64,000 bases of DNA from SB25 sp029560875. Its GTDB lineage: Bacteria; Bacteroidota; Bacteroidia; Bacteroidales; Tenuifilaceae. Position numbers and translations under genes: made by a program. The notes beneath the pieces are model-generated. The model saw only the letters and a list, made by a program, of their open reading frames with translations. It searched no databases and was not told where the DNA came from. This document shows, one piece after another, positions 26,044-33,956 of this stretch. The stretch spans positions 123,489 through 187,488 of the forward strand of contig DAOOPM010000003.1 of NCBI GenBank assembly GCA_035388225.1. Direction: 5' to 3'. Within the stretch, counting starts at the first letter, position 1. Each line of letters starts with the position of its first letter.

Positions 26044-27033
26044 CTATTTCTTTAGATTTGGAATATCGTTCAAAATTCTGGTAACAGCATCGCTGAACGG
26101 AATACCCGCTTGCTCGCATGCAGTGTAAAACCCACTTCCGGGAGTAATACAAGGGTTAACATTTAGCTCAAGCACCCAAGGGTTGCCTTTTTTGTCAACC
26201 CTAAAGTCAACCCGTGAGTAACCGTTAACGTTAAATGCATCCCAGCAGTCAAGACAAATCTTCCTCAATTTCTCCAATAATGGTTTATCGGATTCGGGTA
26301 AGTCGAAAGTTCTTGTAGTGTTGTTATACTCAAAGGAATCCTCAGTCCATTTTGCCTTATAGCCCATAACCTTTGGTTTGCCTTCGGCATAGTTATGGAA
26401 TATCATCTCGGGAATAGGTAAAACCTGTGGTTTGGGATTACCTGCTAGTATGGAGATGTTAAATTCGCGACCATCAATATACTCCTCAACAAAATGAATG
26501 TTGAAGTTGAGTTTTTTAACACGATTAATTAGTTCTGGGTCGCTACCATAGTAAACAGAATCCTCATCTAAGCCCAACGAACCATCCTCCCAAATTGGCT
26601 TGATGATATACTGTTTGTCCTTGTCGGGACAAAACTCACCTTTCCCCTCGTACCAGTATGCAGTAGGAATACCTGCCTCCTTCATCCTTTGCTTACAAAT
26701 AGTTTTGGATGATGTAAGGAAAATTGTATCGAGCGAGCCTCCTGTGAAAGGAATTTGCATGGAGTTCAGCAAAGCAGGAGCAAGGAATATAAGATTCCCG
26801 CTGTTGTTAACAGACTCAACCAAGTTAAACACAAAATCGGGCTTTAGCTGTTCAAGAGCCTCTTTATTCTTTTGAAGATTAAGCGAAAACTCAAGGGTGT
26901 GATGTTTTATACCTAATTGTTCCAGCATTTCTGCAATAAGCTTAACCTGGTCTAGTACATCGGCCTCATCGGGACCAGGATTGGCGGATAACTCGTTATA
27001 AAGAATAACTGCTTTCAAAGACTTTTCCATCAT
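26044..27033 (-). CDS. ATP-grasp ligase related to D-alanine-D-alanine ligase (second of two)
   Basis: 329 residues. The ATP-grasp fold is visible: an N-terminal domain with FVFNLVESV, then the ATP-binding segments KQYIIKPIWEDGSLGLDEDSV and FVEEYIDGREFNISIL. Near the C-terminus are YSRVDFRVDKKGNPWVLELNVNP, carrying the metal-binding Asp, Glu and Asn, and CITPGSGFYTACEQAG. It therefore probably forms an amide bond using ATP and a carboxylate. It differs clearly from the upstream ATP-grasp protein, so this is not a simple duplication. Its start overlaps the end of that gene by 38 bases. Confidence 0.9.
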   Translation of the reverse strand: MMEKSLKAVILYNELSANPGPDEADVLDQVKLIAEMLEQLGIKHHTLEFSLNLQKNKEALEQLKPDFVFNLVESVNNSGNLIFLAPALLNSMQIPFTGGSLDTIFLTSSKTICKQRMKEAGIPTAYWYEGKGEFCPDKDKQYIIKPIWEDGSLGLDEDSVYYGSDPELINRVKKLNFNIHFVEEYIDGREFNISILAGNPKPQVLPIPEMIFHNYAEGKPKVMGYKAKWTEDSFEYNNTTRTFDLPESDKPLLEKLRKICLDCWDAFNVNGYSRVDFRVDKKGNPWVLELNVNPCITPGSGFYTACEQAGIPFSDAVTRILNDIPNLKK

Positions 27034-28018
27034 ACCCTACATTGTTAATACGACTAATTGCTGAATCCATTATCATTCCCATTAATGTTACATAATCAAC
27101 GCCCTTGAAACGAGCTAGCATTGGAAAATCGGAATGCTCGGGGTTGATTCCTGCCAAAGGGTTTACCTCGATGAAATTGGGAATTCCGTTAGCATCCATT
27201 TTTAAATCTATTCTACCACCATCGCGGCATCCAAGAGCACGCCAAGCCTTAACGGCTGTTTCCGCACAAATGCTCTCAATATCGCCTGTTGCCAGCTTGT
27301 AATCAACTATTCCTTTCCAATTCTCTTTTGTGTGAAGTGAGTAGGTTTGCTCCTTTGCTCGAGGAGTTATTATTATCTCCATAACACCAACAGCACGAGC
27401 CTCCTCGCCTGTTCCAACAATTCCAACGGTAAACTCCCTGCCGGGCAGATAAGTTTCCACCAACACAGGCTGATTGAACTTGATTAAAAGCTTCTCGCAG
27501 ATTGGAACCAACTCCTTTGGTGACGATATTCTTGATTTTCCATCGATACCTTTTCCTGTTCCTTCGGCAATAGGTTTAGCAAAAAGAGGGTAAGGCAGGT
27601 TTATCCGCATGATGTCTTCCAATGATTCCACTACGACAAAATCGGCAGTAGGAATTCCATGGTCGCGAACAATTCTTTTTGTTTGCCCCTTATGAAGCGA
27701 CAATGCCATAACCAGCGAATCGGAAAAAACGTAAGGAATTCGGTAAGCATCGAGAATTGCTGGTACCTGTGCCTCACGACCTATGCCGTATAATCCTTCA
27801 CAGATATTGAAAACTAAATCCCACTTTTCACCCTTATTCAGTTTTTCGATTAGAGAGTAAACATTACCAATTCGTTGGGTTCTGTAGCCAAGCTGTTGCA
27901 ATGTGCTTTCTATGGCGCGTATAGTAACCTCTGAGTCAAACTCCGCAGTTTCTTCCTCGGTGTATCCTAACTTTAAGTAATCGCTACGCAAATCGTAGGC
28001 TATGCCCACATTCAACAT
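26996..28018 (-). CDS. ATP-grasp ligase related to D-alanine-D-alanine ligase (first of two)
   Basis: 340 residues from the ATG beginning MLNVGIAYDLRSDY. The N-terminal domain ends VFNICEGLYGIGREAQVPAILD, the typical D-Ala-D-Ala ligase substrate region. ATP-grasp features follow: YPLFAKPIAEGTGKGI, LVETYLPGREFTVGIVG, and GCRDGGRIDLKMDANGIPNFIEVNPLAGI with the Mg ligands. It should activate a carboxylate and join it to an amine. The substrate need not be D-alanine: two such enzymes plus an acetyltransferase in one operon fit a dedicated small-molecule or peptide-modifying pathway better than cell-wall synthesis. It is the first gene; a long non-coding region lies upstream. A start 69 bases further upstream is less likely. 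Confidence 0.9.
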   Translation of the reverse strand: MLNVGIAYDLRSDYLKLGYTEEETAEFDSEVTIRAIESTLQQLGYRTQRIGNVYSLIEKLNKGEKWDLVFNICEGLYGIGREAQVPAILDAYRIPYVFSDSLVMALSLHKGQTKRIVRDHGIPTADFVVVESLEDIMRINLPYPLFAKPIAEGTGKGIDGKSRISSPKELVPICEKLLIKFNQPVLVETYLPGREFTVGIVGTGEEARAVGVMEIIITPRAKEQTYSLHTKENWKGIVDYKLATGDIESICAETAVKAWRALGCRDGGRIDLKMDANGIPNFIEVNPLAGINPEHSDFPMLARFKGVDYVTLMGMIMDSAISRINNVGYDGKVFESSYSL

Positions 28019-28720
28019 GTTAGTTAGTTTTATAGGTAAATGATATTTTTTTCGAATTAATTGTTGCCCGATGATTGTAGCAATCAAACCTTGACTGATT
28101 TTCCGAGATACTTATCGAGCAAAGTTCCACCATTCTGCTTGAAGGGTAGAACTGAGAGGCTAAAGAAAAAGGAGAACCCCCTTTATCCTTAGGGAGAGTG
28201 TGCAACAACTCTACAGAAGGGAACAATTCCCTGCTATAAAAACTTAGATTTTTTACGATTGAGGAAACAATGGAATTTAGTTTCAACACACTTGAATGGC
28301 ACCAACCAAAAGCGAAAGTAAACATCTTACTTTCGCATCTACTCGGAGGTTCCTCATCCTCCGAAAAATCGATAAAATCAGCAAAAAAGATAATTTTCTC
28401 TCTCTCCATTTATTGTAACAACTTGTTAGTGTGTTGTTTAATCGATTTTTTTTGTTAGAATTATGATGTAAATATTGTAATTTATTTCACTCCACAATAC
28501 CATTTAGCTTTTTTTATCAACAGCACAAATTCAACATTTTGATTAAACTTAATACTAAGTTATCGCGACTTGAAATATAATAGCAACAGGCCACCCCAAT
28601 TTAAATTAACAGCAAAGCAATAGTTATTAACATTTTTGTTTTGGTACAGGAATAAATGCAATGTTTATGCGGATTAACAAGATTTTGTAGTTGCCGTAAA
28701 AATTTTTATATCTTTGCGAA
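28019..28720. other. 702-base AT-rich non-coding region with two hairpins
   Basis: No convincing gene is seen. Short open frames here lack start signals and protein-like composition. Two inverted repeats stand out: 10-base arms GCGAAAGTAA / TTACTTTCGC (28312-28336) and 7-base arms TCGGAGG / CCTCCGA (28343-28364). They lie about 300 bases upstream of the ATP-grasp operon and would be in its leader if transcription starts beyond them. No exact TAnnTTTG was found on the minus strand here. The last 40 bases contain the plus-strand promoter of the tRNA-Arg locus. Confidence 0.5.
28684..28716 (+). promoter_or_regulatory. Promoter of the tRNA-Arg / GIY-YIG locus
   Basis: TTTG (28684-28687) is followed 21 bases later by TATCTTTG (28709-28716), both exact matches. 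It is 12 bases before the 5' tRNA fragment, the spacing expected for a tRNA gene, so it was presumably the original tRNA-Arg promoter. It now drives the 5' fragment, the GIY-YIG ORF and the intact tRNA together. Confidence 0.75.
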
Positions 28721-28779
28721 GATTTTTGGCCCTATAGTTCAAGGGATACCTGCCTGCCGGTAGGCAGGGAACGGAAGTT
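28721..28779 (+). repeat. Duplicated 5' part of tRNA-Arg(CCU), split by a 20-base palindrome
   Basis: Bases 28721-28748 are identical to 29021-29048, and 28769-28779 are identical to 29049-29059. Together they reproduce the seven-base leader and the first 32 bases of the tRNA, up to the 5' strand of the anticodon stem. The copy then diverges, so it cannot make a tRNA. Between the two blocks sits a 20-base palindrome. The repeat period is exactly 300 bases (280 without the palindrome). Confidence 0.9.
28749..28768. repeat. 20-base GC-rich palindrome inserted in the tRNA fragment
   Basis: CCTGCC TGCCGG TAGGCAGG is an almost perfect palindrome, much richer in G+C than its surroundings. It falls between bases 21 and 22 of the tRNA fragment, at the D-loop / D-stem border. 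I recall similar CCTGCC...GGCAGG palindromes as dispersed repeats in other genomes, but only this copy was noticed here. Confidence 0.75.
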
Positions 28780-28791
28780 AAACAATGAGTT

Positions 28792-29037
28792 ATGGCATAC
28801 ACTGTTTACGCCATAAGAAGTAAAGTAGATGACAGAATATATGTTGGTTTTACCCATGATGTTCAAAAAAGATTATTAGAACATAACCGGGGAGAGACAA
28901 AATCAACAAAAGGTTATAGACCGTGGGTCTTAGTATATACGGAAGAGGTTGATTCGAGAGAAGAGGCGCGAAACCTTGAAAAGTATTACAAAAGCGGAAG
29001 CGGTAAAGAGAAGTTAAAACGATTTTTGGCCCTATAG
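28792..29037 (+). CDS. Small GIY-YIG nuclease-domain protein inserted at a tRNA gene
   Basis: 81 residues, the single-domain size seen for many Bacteroidota GIY-YIG proteins. The catalytic elements are present: YTVYAIRS and IYVGFT in place of GIY and YIG, the conserved Arg in VQKRLLEHN, and Glu in EEARNLEKYYKSGSG. The final codons LAL-stop are read from the first ten bases of the intact tRNA-Arg gene, so ORF and tRNA overlap. Upstream lies a partial tRNA copy. This arrangement suggests a nuclease-encoding insertion that regenerated the tRNA on one side. Activity is unproven; UvrC-like or repair roles are alternatives. Confidence 0.85.
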   Translation: MAYTVYAIRSKVDDRIYVGFTHDVQKRLLEHNRGETKSTKGYRPWVLVYTEEVDSREEARNLEKYYKSGSGKEKLKRFLAL

Positions 29038-29099
29038 TTCAAGGGATAGAACGGAAGTTTCCTAAACTTCAAATTCAGGTTCGAGTCCTGGTGGGGCTA
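29028..29099 (+). tRNA. tRNA-Arg (anticodon CCT)
   Basis: It folds into a standard cloverleaf: acceptor GGCCCTA with TGGGGCT (a terminal G-U pair), U8-A9, D-stem GTTC/GAAC, and anticodon stem GAAGT/ACTTC with loop TTCCTAA. The T-arm is TCAGG-TTCGAGT-CCTGG. The anticodon CCT reads AGG arginine codons. No CCA end is encoded. The 5' ten bases are shared with the stop region of the GIY-YIG ORF. A strong hairpin terminator follows directly. Confidence 0.95.
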
Positions 29100-29101
29100 C
29101 A

Positions 29102-29132
29102 AAAAAACCTCGGGATTTTCCCGAGGTTTTTT
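29102..29132. terminator. Bidirectional terminator between tRNA-Arg and nadB
   Basis: AAAAAACCTCGGGA and TCCCGAGGTTTTTT pair perfectly around a three-base loop; both strands end in a T-run. Confidence 0.9.
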
Positions 29133-29135
29133 ATT

Positions 29136-30716
29136 TTAGAACTCCATCCCTTTTTGTTTAGGATAGTCCAACGAATAATGCAACCCACGACTCTCGTGCA
29201 TATTCTGTGCAAAACGTATAATAAGATATCCCACGTTAATCATATTCCTTAATTCGCAGAGCTTTTGGGTAAGTATCGATTTTTTGTATAGTTCCTCGGT
29301 TTCTTGGTATAGTATCTCCAGACGGCTCAATGCTCGTTCCAAGCGTAGGTTCGAACGCACAATTCCCACGTAACTGCTCATAATTTGCTGCATCTCCCTG
29401 TAACTTTGGGTAATAAGCACCATCTCCTCGTTGTGCGTTGTTCCCTCGTAGTTCCATTCAGGAATTGCGCTATTTATTGTTAAGGAATTTTGATTTGCCA
29501 ACGAATGGCGTGCGGCCATCTCGGCATAAACAATTGCCTCAATTAGCGAATTTGAGGCCAGTCGGTTTGCTCCGTGTAGACCAGTTGACGAGCATTCGCC
29601 AATTGCGTAAAGTCTATGTATAGTAGACTCTCCATTCATGTCAACCTTAATTCCACCGCACATGTAGTGAGCCGCTGGGACAACAGGAATCAAATCTTTA
29701 GTTATATCAATACCAAGCGAAAGACATTTTTGGTAGATATTGGGAAAATGGTTAATTATTTCAGAAGGGTTTTTAAAGGTAACATCAAGGTACACGTGGT
29801 CCTCTCCTCGGAGTTTCATTTCGTTGTCGATAGCCCTTGCAACAATATCGCGGGGTGCAAGTGAACCTCTGGAGTCGTACTTATGCATAAACTCCTTGCC
29901 ATCGGTGGTTTTTAAAATTGCACCAAAGCCACGCATGGCCTCGGTTATTAAAAACGATGGTTTTTCGCTTGGGTTGTATAGAGATGTTGGATGGAATTGC
30001 ACAAACGCCATATTCTCTACCTCGCCTTTGGCACGGTAAACCATTGCAATTCCATCTCCAGTTGCGACAGTTGGGTTTGTTGTGCTGTTATAGATATTCC
30101 CTGTGCCACCGGTAGCCATAACAGTTGTCTTACTTAAAAACGTATGAACCTTTTGTGTTTTTAGGTCGAGAGCATAAGCCCCAAAGCAGGTAATATCATG
30201 GTCGCCACGCTTTACCATTGAACCCAAATGGTGTTGGGTAATAATTTCAACGGCAAAGAAATTTTCAAAAAGTTTGATATTTGGGTGTTTGCGAGCTTTA
30301 TCGCTAAGTGCACGTTGAATTTCGTGGCCAGTATTGTCCTTGTGATGCAGAATTCGATGCTCCGAGTGTCCGCCTTCGCGGGCTAAATCGTACTGTCCAT
30401 TTGGCTTCCTGTCAAATTTTGCTCCCCACTGAATTAACTGGTTTATTTGAGCGGGAGCCTCTTCTACAATCATCCTAACAACAGCCTCGTTGCATAAACC
30501 ATCGCCACATATCAATGTATCCTGAACGTGTTTCTCGGTTGTATCTGGCTCGTAAGTAACAGCCGCTATTCCTCCCTGAGCGTATGCAGTATTGGTTTCA
30601 TCCAAACCTGTTTTGGTGATAACAATAACACTTCCGTGCTCTGCAACTTTAAGCGCATAGCTTAAGCCGCCAATTCCAGAACCAATTACCAAAAAATCGC
30701 AGTTAAATGTGGACAT
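29136..30716 (-). CDS. nadB: L-aspartate oxidase
   Basis: 526 residues. The FAD-binding N-terminus is FLVIGSGIGGLSYALKVAEHG, followed by TGLDETNTAYAQGGIAAV, a signature of NadB that separates it from succinate dehydrogenase flavoproteins. Later motifs are EGGHSEHRILHHKD, FVQFHPTSLY, and AAHYMCGGIKVD, and TGLHGANRLASNSLIEA. It oxidises L-aspartate to iminoaspartate, the first step of NAD synthesis. The partner quinolinate synthase gene is not adjacent. A textbook promoter precedes it. Confidence 0.96.
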   Translation of the reverse strand: MSTFNCDFLVIGSGIGGLSYALKVAEHGSVIVITKTGLDETNTAYAQGGIAAVTYEPDTTEKHVQDTLICGDGLCNEAVVRMIVEEAPAQINQLIQWGAKFDRKPNGQYDLAREGGHSEHRILHHKDNTGHEIQRALSDKARKHPNIKLFENFFAVEIITQHHLGSMVKRGDHDITCFGAYALDLKTQKVHTFLSKTTVMATGGTGNIYNSTTNPTVATGDGIAMVYRAKGEVENMAFVQFHPTSLYNPSEKPSFLITEAMRGFGAILKTTDGKEFMHKYDSRGSLAPRDIVARAIDNEMKLRGEDHVYLDVTFKNPSEIINHFPNIYQKCLSLGIDITKDLIPVVPAAHYMCGGIKVDMNGESTIHRLYAIGECSSTGLHGANRLASNSLIEAIVYAEMAARHSLANQNSLTINSAIPEWNYEGTTHNEEMVLITQSYREMQQIMSSYVGIVRSNLRLERALSRLEILYQETEELYKKSILTQKLCELRNMINVGYLIIRFAQNMHESRGLHYSLDYPKQKGMEF

Positions 30717-30732
30717 AGCAGTATAATTTGCA

Positions 30733-30763
30733 CAAAGCTACAAAATATCTTGCGGGCGACAAA
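30733..30763 (-). promoter_or_regulatory. Promoter of nadB
   Basis: On the minus strand TTTG (30760-30763) lies 19 bases before TAGCTTTG (30733-30740), 17 bases upstream of the nadB start codon. Both boxes and the spacing match the phylum consensus. Confidence 0.7.
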
Positions 30764-30769
30764 TTTTGT

Positions 30770-31543
30770 CTATAGTTTGATGGGAACTCTTTTCCTTTGA
30801 GAAAATCCCAACACTTCCTTATAACCAATTAGTTTTAGCAACGATGCTGCTTCGGTGAAATACTGTCCAATATTCTGCTCAACATGAGCATCGGAGCCTA
30901 AAGTAACAGCGACTTTATAGTGATGAAGTATTTCGATAAAGTTGATTGAAGGGTAGAACTCCGCGCAGGGTTTATTTTTACCACTTGTGTTTAGCTCAAA
31001 AGCAACGCCGTAATCGCTAAAAACCTTTGCAGTTTCCTCATACAATTTATCGAGATGAATACTTGGTTGATAGGCAAATTTTTTGGCTAAATCGCAATGT
31101 CCCATTATATCGAATAAACCCGATTTTGCAGAGCGTTGAACCAAATTAAAATAGTTTTTGTAGAATGCATTTATATTGATGCTATCGTATGGCGATATGT
31201 CAGTGTCGAAATTCCAATCGTCAATAAAATGAACAGAGCCAATACAGTAATCGAGCGGAATAGTTTTTAGTAGTTCGGCAACCTGCTTTTCCTTGCCCAC
31301 GATATAGTCAACCTCAGCACCCAGTTTAACAGGGAAGTTGATTGACTTCTCCTTTAGTTGCAAAATGGTTTCAACCATTAATGGTATTGCCGATAGTTCC
31401 ATTGACCAATTTACTGGCTTAACGCTAATATGGTCCGAAAATCCAATCTCAGATACCCCTCTAACCAATGCCGATGCAAGCATGTCCTCGTGGGAATCGC
31501 GACCATCGGAAAAGTTAGTATGCATGTGGTAATCGGGGTACAT
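30770..31543 (-). CDS. PHP-domain phosphatase, histidinol-phosphatase (HisJ/HisK)-like
   Basis: 257 residues from the first ATG; an in-frame TTG lies nine codons upstream. The PHP metal motifs are YHMHTNFSDGRDSHEDM at the N-terminus, GFSDHIS, GAEVDYI, GSVHFID, GHCDLAK and TLGSDAH towards the end. These supply the histidines, aspartates and glutamate of a trinuclear metal site. It probably removes phosphate from histidinol phosphate or a similar compound; other PHP phosphoesterase roles are possible because no his genes are nearby. It is upstream of nadB on the same strand but a separate nadB promoter lies between them. Confidence 0.88.
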   Translation of the reverse strand: MYPDYHMHTNFSDGRDSHEDMLASALVRGVSEIGFSDHISVKPVNWSMELSAIPLMVETILQLKEKSINFPVKLGAEVDYIVGKEKQVAELLKTIPLDYCIGSVHFIDDWNFDTDISPYDSININAFYKNYFNLVQRSAKSGLFDIMGHCDLAKKFAYQPSIHLDKLYEETAKVFSDYGVAFELNTSGKNKPCAEFYPSINFIEILHHYKVAVTLGSDAHVEQNIGQYFTEAASLLKLIGYKEVLGFSQRKRVPIKL

Positions 31544-31654
31544 AGTTAAATCGCTTTCTTTAATCAACAATTCAAATGATAAGAGGTTGAAACGTTTTTC
31601 GATATTTAACCAAAACTTAACATCAATATAAATATAATGTTTTATTGAATTGAC

Positions 31655-32746
31655 CTATTCTTTTCCTGAGTTTTCTTTGTTCAACACTAATAAGTTTTCT
31701 CCATAAAAATTCGACTCTCTATAATTTTCAATTTTAATGGATGCTGTTTCCGAGAATCGGTTGTAAGTATTATCATCACTTAAAATGAAATTGATTTTTT
31801 GTGAAATCTCTTCAATTTGTTTTGATGAGATGCAGTACCCATTTACGTCATTCTCCACCAACGCTGTAACTCCTCCAACTGGAGGAACAATTGCGGGTAA
31901 TCCGTAGGCCATTCCTTCGAGCACGGTCAATCCAAATGTTTCAATCCACCTATCGGTATTAGAAAGGTTAAGCACAATATCGGCCCACTGGTAGTGCGGG
32001 TGCAAATCACTTATTGTGCTAAAAACCTCAACATTTACCGGATTGCCTGCTTTTTTGGCAAACCGTTCAGCATCACGTTCCGATGCACTTAATATCAATC
32101 TAAAATGTAGATGTGGATTAAACCTTGAGAGAGCGATAAACTCTTCAACTCCTTTGTATGCTTTAAGCGACGAAACCATTAGAACGTTTCTTCTCTCCGT
32201 TTTGTAACGGATAAATTCTTTTGCGGTGTTGTAGAATTCATCATCGATGCAATTATGGATGATGTAGGTTCGTTTTCTGGACACTTTTTCGGCATCGGCT
32301 AAATATTCCGATACATACACAACGTCTGTAGCGGTAAACTTTAGCACCCACATTAAAAAACGCTTGAAAATAATTGGGCGGGTTGAGGTTTCGTGCAAAT
32401 GGTATATTACCCTGCAACGTTTAATTTTTCCTGCTAAAGCAGCCGAAAAGGGGAGAATAGTATTGATATAAATTGTGTCGGTTGGCTTGACCAATAACAG
32501 CAACCTGAAAAAAACTAAAGTTTGACTTAACAACAGACTGATAAATCGGGAAAGTGGATTGTTATAAAACTTGTAATAATTGGCATGGTAGGTTATGCCC
32601 GATATTTTACTTAAAAAGCCTTCGCTTTTTAACGATGTAGTTATGTGAACATCAAAACCCTCTTTTCTCCAAATTTTAATCAGCTGCGAGAGCACCTTGG
32701 GGCTTCCAGTGTAGTTATTTAACAGATGAAATGCCAGTATTCGCAT
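31655..32746 (-). CDS. Glycosyltransferase family 4 (second gene of the GT pair)
   Basis: 363 residues, GT-B fold. The start MRILAFHLLNNYTGSPKVLSQLIKIW is typical of GT4 enzymes. The donor-binding region is NTDRWIETFGLTVLEGMAYGLPAIVPPVGG, with the conserved Glu pair of the E-x7-E motif. It acts in the cytoplasm on a lipid-linked or capsule-type acceptor. It follows another GT4 gene after 14 bases. Its neighbours, sulfotransferases and a GT2 enzyme, place it in a surface-glycan cluster; the sugar is unknown. Confidence 0.9.
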   Translation of the reverse strand: MRILAFHLLNNYTGSPKVLSQLIKIWRKEGFDVHITTSLKSEGFLSKISGITYHANYYKFYNNPLSRFISLLLSQTLVFFRLLLLVKPTDTIYINTILPFSAALAGKIKRCRVIYHLHETSTRPIIFKRFLMWVLKFTATDVVYVSEYLADAEKVSRKRTYIIHNCIDDEFYNTAKEFIRYKTERRNVLMVSSLKAYKGVEEFIALSRFNPHLHFRLILSASERDAERFAKKAGNPVNVEVFSTISDLHPHYQWADIVLNLSNTDRWIETFGLTVLEGMAYGLPAIVPPVGGVTALVENDVNGYCISSKQIEEISQKINFILSDDNTYNRFSETASIKIENYRESNFYGENLLVLNKENSGKE

Positions 32747-32760
32747 AGCAGTAACGTATG

Positions 32761-33933
32761 CTATTCAATAAAATTGATAAACTCTTGGGCAATCCTATCC
32801 ACATTCAGTTTTTCAGTTGCCAGCTTCCTTGCCTGCGAACCTAAATCAATTCTTAACTTATCATTATCGAGCAACTTATTCAATTGACTCGCTAAATCTT
32901 CAGTATTGTTGGCAAAAAGGCAATTCTTGTCGCTATATAGAATGTAGTCTTGTACACCCTCAATTGGCTTTACAAGCATAGGCAATCCACAGGCCATTGC
33001 TTGTTGGAGAGCATTTGACAATCCTTCCTTTTTCGAAAAGTGAATATAGATATCCGATGCCTTTAGGTATTCTTCAGGATTTTGTACAAGCCCTATCAAC
33101 AGAACCTTATCATTTAAACCCTCAAGAAGATGTTTTACTTCGGATATTTCCTTCGCATTATTCTTTTGCCCCCATAAACCTTTTTTTGGTTCTTTAGCTC
33201 CAAGCACAATGTAAACATAGGGCTTATCGATGCTTTCTAAGGTTTTTGCAATATCGTCGTAGCCTTTTCGGTAGCACAAATCACCAATAGAGCAAATAAT
33301 GGTGGTATTAGTGGGAAGATTGAGTTTTCTGCAAAGAGTCTCCTTTTCGGACTGTGCAACTGCCGAAAATCGTGAAATATTTACCCCTTGCGGGCTTTCA
33401 AAGACTTTGCGCGGAGAAAATCCTGTGCTTTCCCATCGTCTTGCAAAGACAGGTGTTGTAGCAAAGTAAAAATCGACAATGCCGAAAAGTTTTTTGTTTA
33501 GCCAACCTTCTATCCCTTTGTTAAGTGTGAGCGTAGATATATCGTCGAAATCCATTAGGGTAGACCTGAATACAACTTTTTTTCCGAAAAGTTTACCAAC
33601 AAATAAGGAGTACTTGTAGGCAAGCATTCGTCCATATACAATTACAGTATCTGAAAAAAGAATCTTGTAGGTAACTATTGGGAAAAAAGCAAAACGTGAA
33701 AGCAATTTGCCCAATATCAACTTGTTGAAATAGGGCGAGCGATAAATGTGAATTGAACCCTGCGATGAATTAAAAGGCAATTTTGCGTATGGGTTTAAAC
33801 TTACCACCGAAACCTTGCAGTCAGCTTTTACCAATGCCTCGGCAAAAGCCAATGCACTATCGCCATCGCCCGATATAATTGGACGAATAAACGAAACGCA
33901 TATCGTAATTCGGTTTCTTTTTTGTACTTTCAC
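32761..33933 (-). CDS. Glycosyltransferase family 4 (first gene of the GT pair)
   Basis: 390 residues beginning at a GTG codon; no upstream alternative exists because an in-frame stop lies just before it. The N-terminal domain reads SFIRPIISGDGDSALAFAEALVKA, and the donor motif is FSKKEGLSNALQQAMACGLPMLVKPIEG. CSIGDLCYRKGYDDIAKTLE is the usual GT4 second-domain entry. It heads a two-gene transcript. The divergent GT2 gene starts only 23 bases away, leaving almost no room for two separate promoters. Confidence 0.9.
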   Translation of the reverse strand: MKVQKRNRITICVSFIRPIISGDGDSALAFAEALVKADCKVSVVSLNPYAKLPFNSSQGSIHIYRSPYFNKLILGKLLSRFAFFPIVTYKILFSDTVIVYGRMLAYKYSLFVGKLFGKKVVFRSTLMDFDDISTLTLNKGIEGWLNKKLFGIVDFYFATTPVFARRWESTGFSPRKVFESPQGVNISRFSAVAQSEKETLCRKLNLPTNTTIICSIGDLCYRKGYDDIAKTLESIDKPYVYIVLGAKEPKKGLWGQKNNAKEISEVKHLLEGLNDKVLLIGLVQNPEEYLKASDIYIHFSKKEGLSNALQQAMACGLPMLVKPIEGVQDYILYSDKNCLFANNTEDLASQLNKLLDNDKLRIDLGSQARKLATEKLNVDRIAQEFINFIE

Positions 33934-33956
33934 TCTGTAAAATTATCACTTTTTAT

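Noticed and set aside
28020..28458. Open frames of 60-130 codons in the gap upstream of the ATP-grasp operon
   Set aside because: Their translations are Ser/Lys/Phe-rich with no motif or plausible start region, and they overlap the hairpins and each other. They look like chance frames in AT-rich DNA.
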